Below, piece after piece: positions 26,374 through 35,082 of a stretch of 64,000 nucleotides of DNA; position 1 is the first letter of the stretch, and each line of letters begins with the position of its first letter. The stretch spans positions 2,356,001 through 2,420,000 of the forward strand of contig NZ_CP126156.1 in the NCBI RefSeq assembly GCF_030127125.1, in the 5' to 3' direction. The notes under the pieces are model-generated. The model did not search any database. It was given only the letters and a program-made list of their open reading frames with translations, and was not told the DNA's origin. A program made the position numbers and the translations under genes. Source of the stretch: Halobaculum litoreum (GTDB lineage Archaea; Halobacteriota; Halobacteria; Halobacteriales; Haloferacaceae).

Positions 26374-27213
26374 ATGTCCGAGTCATCCGACGGCGACGCC
26401 GACGCCTCCGGCGGCACCGACGCGCCCGACGCCACCGCGGGGGCGGACACGACCGACGCCCCCGGCGACGCGTCGTCCTCGGCGCCCGGCACCGAGCAGG
26501 CGGTCGCGGCCGACGCCGCGCCGGTCGTCGTCTGTTTCGACATGGACGGCGTGCTCGTCGACTCCGAGGACTACTGGCACGCCGCCGAGCGCGAGGAGAT
26601 CTTCCCGGCGGTGCTCGACGGCGCCCACCCCGACCTCGACGAGGTGACGGGGATGTACTACGGGGAGATCTACGACTACCTCGCCGAGCACTACGACACG
26701 ACCGTGAGCAAGGCCGAGTTCATGGCGCTGTACGACGAGACCGCCCGCACCGTCTACGGCGAGCGCGTCGCGCTCCTCGACGGCGTCGCCGACTTCGTCG
26801 CGAGCCTCCGCGGCGAGGGCGTCCCGGTCGGACTCGTCTCCTCGTCGCCGCGCGACTGGATCGCGACCGTGGTCGACCGCTTCGATCTGGCGTTCGACGT
26901 GGTCGCCCCCGCCGAGGAGTTCGACGGCCCCGGGAAGCCCGACCCGGGGCTGTTCGAGGCGGCGATCGCGGAGCTGGGCGGCGTGCCGAGCCGCGCGGTC
27001 GCGGTCGAGGACTCCGAGAACGGCGTGCTCGCGGCGTCCCGGGCGGGCGCGTACACGATCGCCGTCCGCGGCGACCACAACGCCGACACCGACCTGTCGG
27101 CGGCCGACGAGGTGGTCGACCGCGACGACCCCGCGGCGCTGTTCGCGGCGGTGCGTCAGTCGACGCTGACGATCCGCGAGTCCGCCTCCGGCAGCAACGG
27201 CAGGTCGGGGTAG
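26374..27213 (+). CDS. HAD-family phosphatase (beta-phosphoglucomutase-like), 279 aa
   Basis: Haloacid-dehalogenase hydrolase with motif I FDMDGVLVDSEDYW (nucleophile Asp and acid Asp), motif II LVSSSPRDW, and motif III/IV region GKPDPGLFE with VEDSENGVLAASRAGA. The helical cap between motifs I and II indicates subfamily I. The first ~50 residues are an acidic low-complexity leader (SSDGDADASGGTD) unusual for the family, so an internal start near residue 48 is possible. Substrate unknown. The 3' end overlaps the convergent helicase gene by 58 bp. Confidence 0.85.
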   Translation: MSESSDGDADASGGTDAPDATAGADTTDAPGDASSSAPGTEQAVAADAAPVVVCFDMDGVLVDSEDYWHAAEREEIFPAVLDGAHPDLDEVTGMYYGEIYDYLAEHYDTTVSKAEFMALYDETARTVYGERVALLDGVADFVASLRGEGVPVGLVSSSPRDWIATVVDRFDLAFDVVAPAEEFDGPGKPDPGLFEAAIAELGGVPSRAVAVEDSENGVLAASRAGAYTIAVRGDHNADTDLSAADEVVDRDDPAALFAAVRQSTLTIRESASGSNGRSG

Positions 27214-29498
27214 ACGACCTCCACCTCGTAGCGCATCTCCGCCTCGCCGGGCGCGCCGAACACGCCGACCGGGACGGTCGTCTCGTCGGTGAAGTACAGC
27301 GTCTTCTCGGTCATCTCCACGCCGTTGGCCGTCACGCGGATCCCCGCGCGGGCGTTCCCCCCGACGTTGCGCACCGTCACCTCGCACATCTCGTTGTCGG
27401 CGGTGCCGATCGACTCGGGGAACGACCCCCACTCGACGACGGCGTTCGGGAGGTCCGCCGCCTGCCGGATCACGCGCTCGGCGACGCCCTCGGACAGCCC
27501 CGCCCGCGTGAGGCGGTCGACGCCCGCCGACACCACGTCCGCCGGGGTCGTGAGGCCGCCGGAGGCGAGGCGCTCGGCGCGCCCCTCGCCGACGCCCTCG
27601 ATGGCGGTGAGGCCGACGGCCTCGCGTTTGACGCCGTGTTCGACGCGCGCCTCGACGCGGCGGACGAGGTTGGCGGCGCGCGGCCCCGCGACCGCGTCGG
27701 CGAACTCCCGCAGCGCCGCCAGCAGGCGCAGGGCGTTCTGCTCGATGATCCACGCGTCCGAGCGCAGGTCCGACGGGGTGGAGCCGCGGACCGCGGCGTG
27801 GAGGATGGCGAGCACCTTCCGGTTGCCGCCCTCGAGGCTCGTGTCGATCCCGTCGAGCACGCGGTCGACGGCGTCGGCCTCGGCCGAGCGCGCCGAGGCG
27901 GAGTCGAACTCGGCGGCCGCGGCGACCGTGTGGAGTACGCTGTTCTCGTCGATCGACCGCCGCTCGCCCAACTGCGCGAACCGCTCGGCCGTCTCCATGC
28001 GGAGGTAGTACTTCGAGGCGAGGCGGCCGAGCGTCGTCGCCTCGATGCCGAGCGTCTCGTCGGTCTCGACGAACCCGCGGTCCACGAGCGACTCGACCGT
28101 CTCGCGCACCCGGTCGCGGACGCCCTCGAAGTCGTACTCCTCGGGCTTGGTGCCGGCGCGCACGTAGTAGAACGTCGTCTCCAGCCACGACATCACGTCG
28201 TCCAGCCCGGAGATGGTGCCCAGCGCGATCTCGGCGTTGAGGTGGGAGTCGAGGTCCTCGGCGAGACGCGACTCGATCTCTTTGCCCTCGCGGAGCAGCT
28301 TTCGGTACTTGTCGGCGTCCGAGCGGTCGCAGACGACCCACCCGTACCCCACGTCGTCGTACCCCGGCCGGCCCGCGCGGCCGAGCATCTGGAGCACGTC
28401 CAGCGGGCTGATGTCCACCTCGCCCTCCAGCGGGTCGTGGTGTTTCGTGTCGCGGATGACGACACAGCGGGCGGGGAGGTTCACGCCCCACGCGAGCGTC
28501 GAGGTGGAGAAGAGGAGCTGGATCTTCCCCTCCTTGAACCACCGTTCCACGTGGTCCTTGTCGTTCTTCGAGAGCCCGGCGTGGTGGAAGGCGACGCCGT
28601 CGACGACGGAGTGGCGGAGGGTGTCGTTGTCCAGCTCCTTGGCGGCGTTGTGGAAGTCGTACTCGCCGCGCGCGCCCATCGGCAGGTCGCGCTCGGCGAC
28701 CTCGTCGCGGGCCTTCTTCGCGGCCATCACCGTGTCCTGCCGGGAGGAGACGAACACGAGCGCCTGCCCCTCCTCGCGGATGTGCGGCTCCGCGAGGTCG
28801 AGCGTGCGGTACAGCCGGCGGTACTTGTCGGCGAAGGAGTTGTCGCCGTGGGTGTACGTCTTCACGCCGGTCTCGAGGTCGACGGGCCGGTAGTCGTCGC
28901 CGAACTCGAAGGTGGTCTCCGGCGGCGCGTCGAGCCACTCGGCGACGTCGGCGACGTTGGGCATCGTCGCCGACAGCGCGACCACGCGGGGGTCACAGAT
29001 GCGGCGCAGGCGCGAGACGGTCACCTCCAGCACCGCGCCGCGTTTGTCGGAGTCGAGCAGGTGGACCTCGTCGATGACACAGCAGTCGACGTCGTTGATG
29101 AAGTCGTAGCGGGCCGACTCGTGTTTCCGCGTCGCGGAGTCGGTCTTCTCGGGCGTCATCACGAGGATGTCGGCGCGCTCGGCGCGGCGGGGGTTGAGGT
29201 CGCGCTCGCCGGTGACGACGTACACCGAGTAGCCCAGGTCCTCGAAGCGCTCCCACTCGGCCTCCTTCTCGTTGGTGAGCGCGCGCAGGGGGGCGATGAA
29301 CAGCGCGGTGCCGCCCGTCTTCAGCGTCTCACAGATCGCCAACTCCGCGAGCGCGGTCTTGCCGGAGGCGGTCGGGGCGGCCGCGACGACGTTCTCGTCG
29401 CGGTCGAGGATGGCCGGCAGCGCCTCCCGCTGCATGCGGTTGAACTCCTCGAACCCGAACGCGTCGGCGAACTCCGGAACGGCGTCTGCGACTTTCAT
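27156..29498 (-). CDS. Ski2/Hel308-family DEVH-box helicase, 780 aa
   Basis: Superfamily 2 helicase. The N-terminus has Q-motif residues and motif I AAPTASGKTALAELAI, motif II DEVH (VIDEVHLLDSDKRG), motif III SATMPN and motif VI QMLGRAGRPGYD. After the RecA domains come a winged-helix/ratchet region and a helix-hairpin-helix (LTAIEGVGEGRAERLASGG), then an extra C-terminal beta-rich segment of about 100 residues (VTVRNVGGNARAGIRVTANG) not found in classic Hel308. It probably remodels stalled replication forks or recombination intermediates. It could be the haloarchaeal Hel308a paralogue; I cannot confirm which. Confidence 0.88.
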   Translation of the reverse strand: MKVADAVPEFADAFGFEEFNRMQREALPAILDRDENVVAAAPTASGKTALAELAICETLKTGGTALFIAPLRALTNEKEAEWERFEDLGYSVYVVTGERDLNPRRAERADILVMTPEKTDSATRKHESARYDFINDVDCCVIDEVHLLDSDKRGAVLEVTVSRLRRICDPRVVALSATMPNVADVAEWLDAPPETTFEFGDDYRPVDLETGVKTYTHGDNSFADKYRRLYRTLDLAEPHIREEGQALVFVSSRQDTVMAAKKARDEVAERDLPMGARGEYDFHNAAKELDNDTLRHSVVDGVAFHHAGLSKNDKDHVERWFKEGKIQLLFSTSTLAWGVNLPARCVVIRDTKHHDPLEGEVDISPLDVLQMLGRAGRPGYDDVGYGWVVCDRSDADKYRKLLREGKEIESRLAEDLDSHLNAEIALGTISGLDDVMSWLETTFYYVRAGTKPEEYDFEGVRDRVRETVESLVDRGFVETDETLGIEATTLGRLASKYYLRMETAERFAQLGERRSIDENSVLHTVAAAAEFDSASARSAEADAVDRVLDGIDTSLEGGNRKVLAILHAAVRGSTPSDLRSDAWIIEQNALRLLAALREFADAVAGPRAANLVRRVEARVEHGVKREAVGLTAIEGVGEGRAERLASGGLTTPADVVSAGVDRLTRAGLSEGVAERVIRQAADLPNAVVEWGSFPESIGTADNEMCEVTVRNVGGNARAGIRVTANGVEMTEKTLYFTDETTVPVGVFGAPGEAEMRYEVEVVYPDLPLLPEADSRIVSVD

Positions 29499-29741
29499 GA
29501 GAGATTGGGTGGGGTGGGTGTCCGGTGGCGCGGTCCGTCTGTCCCGCGACGCTGGGCCGGTCGGGACCGCGCCGGCGACTAGGAGTAGGTCGGGGCGCTT
29601 CCGCGGATGAACCTTTCCCTCCGCGTCGGTCGGTTCGTGCGGAGCCCGGGGCTCGCGTGTCGGCGACGACGGACGGCGTCGACCGTCTCGCGGACCTCGC
29701 GGACGCCACCGCGGAGTCGGGCCGGCGCTCGCCGCCCCGGT

Positions 29742-30842
29742 CTACTCGCCGAACCCGTCCTCCCAGCGGAACGTCCCGTCGCGCTGGACGACCTCGCCGT
29801 CGACCAGCATGCGCGAGTCCTCGGACATGTCCGTGATCATGTCGACGTGGACCGCCGAGTCGTTGCCCGACTCGCCCTCCGGCAGGCAGGAGTCGTACGC
29901 CCGGCCCACCGCGAGGTGGACCGTGTCCCCCATCTTCTCGTCGAACAGGATCGAGTCGGTGAAGCGGTCGATGCCGCGGTTCATCCCGATCCCCAGTTCG
30001 CCGAGGCGCCGGGCGCCCTCGTCGGTGTCGAGCACGTCGGCGATGGCGGCCTCGCCCTGCGCGGCGGAGAAGTCGACGACCTCGCCGCCCTCGAACGTCA
30101 GCGACACGTCCCGCACGCGCCGGGCGTCGATGGTCATCGGCACGTCGAAGAACACCTCGCCCTCGGTGGCGTGCGGCGCCGTGAACACCTCGCCGGAGGG
30201 GAGGTTGTGGGAGTCGTACGCGACCGACGCGGCGGAGTTGACGGCGGTCCGGCCCTCGATGGACATCGTGAGGTCGGTGCGCTCCTTCTCGATGCGGACC
30301 TCGCTCCCCTCGTCGAGGATCTCCTTCATCTTCGCCATCTCCCCGGCCAACGACTCCCAGTCGCGGAGGACGGCGTCGTACACGAAGTCCTGGTACTCCT
30401 CGTAGGCCATCCCGGCCTGCTGGGCCAGCGAGCGGGTCGGGTGGACCGTCGACACCCAGTCGGTGTCCATCCGGGCCTCTCGGGTCGCCGTGGTCGCCTT
30501 CCGCGCGGCCGTCCGGCGGTCGCCGTCCACGTCCGCGAGGGCGGTCGTGTTGCGCCCGCCGCCGACGCGGAGGTACACGTCCGCGGCCTCCAGCATCGCC
30601 AGTTTCGGCTCGCTGTGGGCGAACTCGCGGTCGTCGTCGCCCGCGCGGAGGAACGCGCGGCCGACCTCGCTGGAGCCGTACGTCGTGAGGAGGGTGGCGT
30701 CGCGCTTGCCCAACTCCTCGGCGACCGCGACCGCCAGATCGTGAGCGCCCTCGGCAACGTCCAGCACCACCTGGTCGCCCGCCTCGACGCGGGCGCTCCA
30801 GTCGACGAGTACCTCGGCGTGCTCGCGCACTCTGTCGTCCAT
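29742..30842 (-). CDS. Aminopeptidase, M29 (thermophilic aminopeptidase) family, 366 aa
   Basis: Metallo-aminopeptidase; the family removes N-terminal residues with two Co2+ or Zn2+ ions. Landmarks are the metal-site segment SGEVFTAPHATEGEV, the conserved GIGMNRGIDRFTDSILFDEKM helix, GDTVHLAVGRAYDSCLPEGE, and HVDMITDM near the end. Length is a little below the usual ~400. No signal peptide, so cytoplasmic. The ATG follows a 146-bp spacer with the divergent gnd. Confidence 0.88.
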   Translation of the reverse strand: MDDRVREHAEVLVDWSARVEAGDQVVLDVAEGAHDLAVAVAEELGKRDATLLTTYGSSEVGRAFLRAGDDDREFAHSEPKLAMLEAADVYLRVGGGRNTTALADVDGDRRTAARKATTATREARMDTDWVSTVHPTRSLAQQAGMAYEEYQDFVYDAVLRDWESLAGEMAKMKEILDEGSEVRIEKERTDLTMSIEGRTAVNSAASVAYDSHNLPSGEVFTAPHATEGEVFFDVPMTIDARRVRDVSLTFEGGEVVDFSAAQGEAAIADVLDTDEGARRLGELGIGMNRGIDRFTDSILFDEKMGDTVHLAVGRAYDSCLPEGESGNDSAVHVDMITDMSEDSRMLVDGEVVQRDGTFRWEDGFGE

Positions 30843-30988
30843 ATCGGTCGTCCGACTGCGGGGCGCGTAAGTGCGGCGCTTCCCCGCCCGCGTCGCCGGC
30901 GGACTGCGCGTGCGGTCGTCGCCTCGGCGCCCGATCCGCCGACACCGCACACCGCAACGCCTACGCCCCGCGTCGCCGACGCGCCGGT

Positions 30989-31966
30989 ATGAGCATGCAA
31001 CTCGGCGTGATCGGGCTGGGGCGGATGGGTCGCATCGTCGTCGACCGCGTCCTCGACGCCGGTCACGACGTCGTCGCGTTCGACCTCTCGGCGGAGGCGA
31101 CCGCCGCCGCCGCGGAGGCCGGCGCCGAGCCCGCCGACTCCGTCGCGGACCTGTACGAGCGACTGAGCGAGGGCGAGCGGAGCGAGCCCTCGAACCGAAC
31201 GGGGAGCGAAGCGACCCGTGAGGACGACGGGAGCGACGCCGACGAGGGCGTCCGCATCTGGCTGATGGTCCCCGCCGGCGACGCGGTCGACGCCACGCTC
31301 GACGACCTCGAACCGCACCTCACGGACGACGACGTGGTCGTCGACGGCGGCAACTCCCACTTCGAGGACTCCGTGCGCCGCGCCGAGGCGACCGACGCGG
31401 CGTACCTCGACTGCGGCACCTCCGGCGGCCCCGCCGGCGCGGAACTCGGCTTCTCGCTGATGGTCGGCGGTCCCGCGTGGGCGTACGAGGAACTGACGCC
31501 GGTGTTCGACGCCGTCGCCACCGGCCCCGCGGGGCACGACCGCATGGGCGAGGCCGGGTCGGGCCACTACGTGAAGATGGTCCACAACGGCGTCGAGTAC
31601 GCGCTGATGCAGGCCTACGGGGAAGGATTCGAACTGCTCCACGAGGGCCGCTACGACCTCGACCTCGAGGCCGTCGCGCGGACGTGGAACAACGGCGCGG
31701 TGATCCGGTCGTGGCTGCTGGAACTGTGCGAGGAGGCGTTCCGCGAGGAGGGGAACGACCTCGGCGACGTGGCCGACCGCGTCGAGGGCGGGTCGACGGG
31801 CACGTGGACGGTGCAGGAGGCGCTCGAACAGGAGGTGCCCGTGCCGCTCATCTACCAGGCGCTGGCCGAGCGCTTCGACTCGCGCCGCGAGCGGTTCGGT
31901 CGCCGCCTCGCCAGCCGCCTGCGCTACGGCTTCGGGCGCCACGACGTCCCGCGGAACGGCGAGTAA
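30989..31966 (+). CDS. gnd: 6-phosphogluconate dehydrogenase (decarboxylating), 325 aa
   Basis: Oxidatively decarboxylates 6-phosphogluconate to ribulose 5-phosphate, the haloarchaeal route to pentoses. The Rossmann start MQLGVIGLGRMGRIVVDRVL, GGNSHFEDSVRRA, the catalytic GSGHYVKMVHNGVEYALMQ and the helical domain WNNGAVIRSWLLELCEEAF are all present; it belongs to the short, likely NAD+-type class of about 300 residues. This copy is about 25 residues longer because of an insertion near residues 60-82 (LSEGERSEPSNRTGSEATRE), which reads as translated haloarchaeal intergenic repeat DNA. Confidence 0.95.
   Translation: MSMQLGVIGLGRMGRIVVDRVLDAGHDVVAFDLSAEATAAAAEAGAEPADSVADLYERLSEGERSEPSNRTGSEATREDDGSDADEGVRIWLMVPAGDAVDATLDDLEPHLTDDDVVVDGGNSHFEDSVRRAEATDAAYLDCGTSGGPAGAELGFSLMVGGPAWAYEELTPVFDAVATGPAGHDRMGEAGSGHYVKMVHNGVEYALMQAYGEGFELLHEGRYDLDLEAVARTWNNGAVIRSWLLELCEEAFREEGNDLGDVADRVEGGSTGTWTVQEALEQEVPVPLIYQALAERFDSRRERFGRRLASRLRYGFGRHDVPRNGE
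31160..31245 (+). repeat. GAGCGGAGCGAG-type repeat inside gnd
   Basis: The stretch contains GAGCGAGGGCGAGCGGAGCG and GGGGAGCGAAGCGACCCG, the reverse-complement style of the units in the uvrB upstream repeats (CGCTCCGCTCGCTCG). It stays in frame and encodes a hydrophilic insertion in a loop between two Rossmann elements. Confidence 0.55.
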
Positions 31967-32080
31967 CGCGCTCCCGCGGCCGCGGACGGGGGCGAACACG
32001 TTCGCAGTCTCGCGATTCGACGTTCCCGGCGTCGCTCGACAATCACAACCCTTGTTACCCCCCGCTTCATAGGCGCGAGC

Positions 32081-32665
32081 ATGGTAGACCCCGTGGCAAT
32101 CGGGTTCGGCGCGGGCCTCGTGCTGGTCTTCGTCGCCCTGCACTTCGCCCGCGGCACGGGCTGGGAGGCCACCGCGGACATCTCCGAGGAGGTCATCGAG
32201 CGGCGCGCCTCCACCGTCGAGGAGACGGAGTTCCCCGAGCCGGGCAGCCGTGCCGTCGGCGGCGGGAGCGTCCCCGCCGGCGCCATCGCGACCGGCGACG
32301 AGGACGGCGAACTGGAGGGCGGCGCGGCCGCCGAGGAGGAGACGAGCCCCGCCGACATCCCCGAGGACGAAGTCGAGTACTTCGAGGTCGAGTACGCGAA
32401 GGAGGGCGACACCATCGAGGTCGCCAACAACCAGACCGTGCTGGAGGCCGGCGAGGACAACGGCTGGGACCTCCCGTACGCCTGCCGGCAGGGGCAGTGT
32501 GTCTCCTGTGCCGGGCAGATCACCTCCGGCGGCAACTCCGAGGAGTACGTCACGCACGACGACCAGCAGATGCTCGACGACGCCGAGCTCGACGAGGGGT
32601 ACACCCTCACCTGCGTCGCCTACCCGAAGGCCGACTTCACCATCGAGACCGGCGAAGCGCCGTAA
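32081..32665 (+). CDS. Membrane-anchored [2Fe-2S] ferredoxin, 194 aa
   Basis: Plant-type ferredoxin with an N-terminal membrane helix. Residues 5-22 (VAIGFGAGLVLVFVALHF) are hydrophobic; a flexible acidic linker of about 70 residues follows. The ferredoxin domain (VEYFEVEYAKEGDTIEV) carries the cluster ligands Cys135, Cys140, Cys143 and Cys178 in ACRQGQCVSC and LTCVAYP. The soluble haloarchaeal ferredoxin has no anchor, so this one probably serves a membrane-bound redox partner. A CTTGTTAC box lies 28 nt upstream of the ATG. Confidence 0.92.
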   Translation: MVDPVAIGFGAGLVLVFVALHFARGTGWEATADISEEVIERRASTVEETEFPEPGSRAVGGGSVPAGAIATGDEDGELEGGAAAEEETSPADIPEDEVEYFEVEYAKEGDTIEVANNQTVLEAGEDNGWDLPYACRQGQCVSCAGQITSGGNSEEYVTHDDQQMLDDAELDEGYTLTCVAYPKADFTIETGEAP

Positions 32666-32751
32666 CACGGCGCGCGCCGTCGCCACGGTTCTCCCCGTCC
32701 GTTCGTCCCCGACAGCGACCGCCCCCCGCTCGCGCCGGCTCGGGTTCCGAA

Positions 32752-32760
32752 GGCTTATTC
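32752..32760 (+). promoter_or_regulatory. TATA-like box of the tRNA-Arg gene
   Basis: GGCTTATTC, centred about 30 nt upstream of the mature 5' end at 32786; usual distance for an archaeal tRNA promoter. Confidence 0.55.
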
Positions 32761-32785
32761 GCCGGGGTGCGGTAGGTGTCGCCGA

Positions 32786-32858
32786 GGGCGGCTAGTTCAG
32801 CGGACAGAACGCTTGGTTCCGGACCAAGAGGTCGGGGGTTCAAATCCCTCGCCGCCCG
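32786..32858 (+). tRNA. tRNA-Arg, anticodon CCG
   Basis: Cloverleaf read by eye. The acceptor stem pairs GGGCGGC (32786-32792) with GCCGCCC (32851-32857), and G32858 is the discriminator. The D arm is GTTC...GAAC. The anticodon stem is CTTGG/CCAAG around loop TTCCGGA, giving anticodon CCG (32819-32821), which reads CGG. The T arm has loop TTCAAAT. CCA is not encoded, and no intron is present. Confidence 0.95.
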
Positions 32859-32870
32859 TGTTCTCCCCGA

Positions 32871-33533
32871 TCACGCGCTCGCGCCCGGCAGCGCCGCGAG
32901 CGTCTCCACCTCGTGGGTCGGCTCCTCCCCCTCGAGGTCGTACCCCTCGCGGTGGTCGCGCCACACGAACGCCGAGTCGACGCCGGCGGCGGCCGCGGCG
33001 GCCACGTCGACCCGGCTGTCGCCGACGTACAGCGCGTTCCGCGTCCCCAGGTCCGCGAGCGCGCGCTCGAGGTAGTGGGGGTCGGGCTTGCGCCGGGCGA
33101 CCCCCGCCACCGTCGGGTCGCGGCCGTACGCCGTCGCGAACAGCTCCCCGAGGCCGTGTGCGTCGACGACCGCCTCGACGGTCGCGTGCTGGTTGTTGCT
33201 CACGAGGCCGAGGCGCGCGCCGTCGCCCAGCGACTCCAGCGCGTCGACGTCGTCGTACAGCGCCTTCCCGCCCGCGGCGAGCACCGCCCGCTGGATGGCC
33301 GCCGAGCGCGCCTCGCGTTCGGCGATCACCGCCTCGGGGTCGAGGTCGTACGGGGCGCACGCGTCGGCGAACTCGTCGACGCGCGTCCACGCGAACGCCT
33401 CCACGTGCTCGTCGGCCGGCTCGACGTCGAACGCCGCGAACGCCTCGCGGGCGGCCCGCCGGAACACGTCGGCGTCGCTGCGGTGGACCAGTACCCCGTC
33501 CATGTCGAACACGACCGCGTCGTAGTCGGTCAC
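32871..33533 (-). CDS. HAD-family hydrolase, 220 aa
   Basis: Haloacid-dehalogenase phosphatase with motif I VVFDMDGVLVHRSDADVF, motif II LVSNNQHAT, and RRKPDPHYLERAL with YVGDSRVDVAAAAAAG. The cap domain is helical. The start codon is GTG at 33533. Substrate unknown; phosphoglycolate-type substrates are common in this subgroup. Adjacent to but convergent with the tRNA gene. Confidence 0.87.
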   Translation of the reverse strand: MTDYDAVVFDMDGVLVHRSDADVFRRAAREAFAAFDVEPADEHVEAFAWTRVDEFADACAPYDLDPEAVIAEREARSAAIQRAVLAAGGKALYDDVDALESLGDGARLGLVSNNQHATVEAVVDAHGLGELFATAYGRDPTVAGVARRKPDPHYLERALADLGTRNALYVGDSRVDVAAAAAAGVDSAFVWRDHREGYDLEGEEPTHEVETLAALPGASA

Positions 33534-33609
33534 TGGTGAGCGAGGAGGGCCGCCGCGCGAAAAACGTTCGGGCGACCGTGCGCCCGTGTGACGGCGGCGG
33601 GTCGTCGGG

Positions 33610-34653
33610 TCACTCCCAGGGCTTGACGAGCACTTTCACCGCCTCGCGCTCGTCCATCATGCGGTACCCCTCCGGGACGCCGTCGAGCCCGACCGTCTCG
33701 GTGAAGATCGGCGCCGGGTCGAGCGTCCCCTGCAACACGTCGGCCATCAGTTCCTCGGCGTACGCCCGGACGGGGGCGACCCCGCCGCGCAGCGCGACGT
33801 TGTCGCCGAAGAACGGGAACAGGTCGACGCCGCCGTCCATCCCGTGGGGGACGCCGACGTAGCCGACCGTGCCGCCGGGACGGGCGACGTCCACCGCGGT
33901 CTCCATCGCCGAGGCCGCGCCCACACACTCCAGCACGTGGTTCGCGCCGCCGTCGGTGATGTCGAGCACCTCGTTCGCCGCGGCCTCGCCGCGCTCGGCG
34001 ACGGTGTGGGTGGCGCCGAACGACTCGGCGATCGCCAGCCGGTCCTCGTGGTGGCCGACGGCGACGATGCGCTCGGCGCCCAGCCGTCGCGCGGCGGCGA
34101 CGCCGCACAGCCCAACGGCGCCGTCGCCGACGACGACGGCGTCCTCGCCGGCCTCGACCCCGGCCGACAGCGCGGCGTGGTGGCCCGTCCCCATCACGTC
34201 GGTGAGCGGGAGCAGCGACTCCAGCGCCGCCTCGTCGTCGGCGTAGCGGTCGGGCACGCGCACGAGCGTGCCGTCGGCGTGCGTCGAGCGGACGAACTCG
34301 CCCTGTGCGCCGCCGTTGGCGCCGCCCCACGAGTCGCGGTTCACACAGGAGGTGTGGAGCCCCTTGCGACAGAACTCACACGACCCGCAGGAGATGGCGA
34401 ACGGCGCGAGCACCCGGTCGCCCGGGTCGACCGAGCGGACGGCCTCGCCGACTTCCTCGACGACGCCCATCGGCTCGTGACCGACGCCGGTGCCCGCCTC
34501 CCGGTCGCTCTCCCCGCGGTAGAACCACAGGTCAGACCCGCAGACGGCGGTGTGGGTGACGCGGACGATGGCGTCGGTCGGTTCCTCGATCTCGGGTTTG
34601 TCGACCTCCTCGACCCGGACGTCCCCGGGGCCGTGGAACACGGCTGCGCGCAT
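33610..34653 (-). CDS. Zinc-dependent medium-chain alcohol dehydrogenase, 347 aa
   Basis: NAD(P)-dependent dehydrogenase of the MDR superfamily. Catalytic-zinc ligands are visible: Cys in TAVCGSDLWFYRG and the His-Glu pair in VGHEPMGVVEEVG. A structural-zinc lobe with four Cys is present (ISCGSCEFCRKGLHTSCVNRDSW). The Rossmann motif is VVVGDGAVGLCGVAAARRLGA. Substrate unknown; it may be a 2,3-butanediol- or sorbitol-type enzyme. It starts ATG at 34653, with no gene on the same strand close upstream. Confidence 0.9.
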   Translation of the reverse strand: MRAAVFHGPGDVRVEEVDKPEIEEPTDAIVRVTHTAVCGSDLWFYRGESDREAGTGVGHEPMGVVEEVGEAVRSVDPGDRVLAPFAISCGSCEFCRKGLHTSCVNRDSWGGANGGAQGEFVRSTHADGTLVRVPDRYADDEAALESLLPLTDVMGTGHHAALSAGVEAGEDAVVVGDGAVGLCGVAAARRLGAERIVAVGHHEDRLAIAESFGATHTVAERGEAAANEVLDITDGGANHVLECVGAASAMETAVDVARPGGTVGYVGVPHGMDGGVDLFPFFGDNVALRGGVAPVRAYAEELMADVLQGTLDPAPIFTETVGLDGVPEGYRMMDEREAVKVLVKPWE

Positions 34654-34825
34654 ACGCCCCCCACCGCGGCCGGCGGGATAAAGGGACGACGCGCGGCAGG
34701 ACCGGCCGGGTTCGCCCGCTACGACGACGGCCGGCGCGAGGACCGCGAACGCACGGCCCGTCGGCGGGCGGGGAAGCGCCGGGGGAAGAGCGGCCGAACG
34801 GGAAGCGGCGGGCGAACGGTGTCGC

Positions 34826-35011
34826 TCAGGCGGGGACGGGGTCGACCCGGCGGACCGTGACGACGGCGCCGCAGTCGGGGCACACGAGCGCCTCGCGGCC
34901 GACGTCGGCGCGGACGAGCCAGTCGCCGGTCGGCGGGGCGGCGTGCCAACAGTCGGGACAGTAGAGGACGGTCTTCGGGGGCGGACGTGTCGTCGTGGAC
35001 GCGGGGATCAT
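34826..35011 (-). CDS. Small zinc-ribbon protein, 61 aa
   Basis: Short haloarchaeal protein with two CxxC pairs, VLYCPDCWHAAP and ALVCPDCGAVVTV, forming a zinc ribbon; between them is PTGDWLVRADVGRE. Unknown function. The ATG at 35011 follows a 17-residue proline-rich stretch. It lies upstream of the alcohol dehydrogenase on the same strand with 172 bp between. Confidence 0.65.
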   Translation of the reverse strand: MIPASTTTRPPPKTVLYCPDCWHAAPPTGDWLVRADVGREALVCPDCGAVVTVRRVDPVPA

Positions 35012-35082
35012 GCCGTCTACAGGGCGTCCCGGGGCTTAAGCACCGCTCCGGAGGGCTCGGGGGGCGTCCGACCGACGGGGTG

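Noticed and set aside
29499-29741. A small gene in the 243-bp gap before the helicase
   Set aside because: Open frames here are Arg/Ser-rich and lack a promoter with suitable spacing; nothing convincing is seen.
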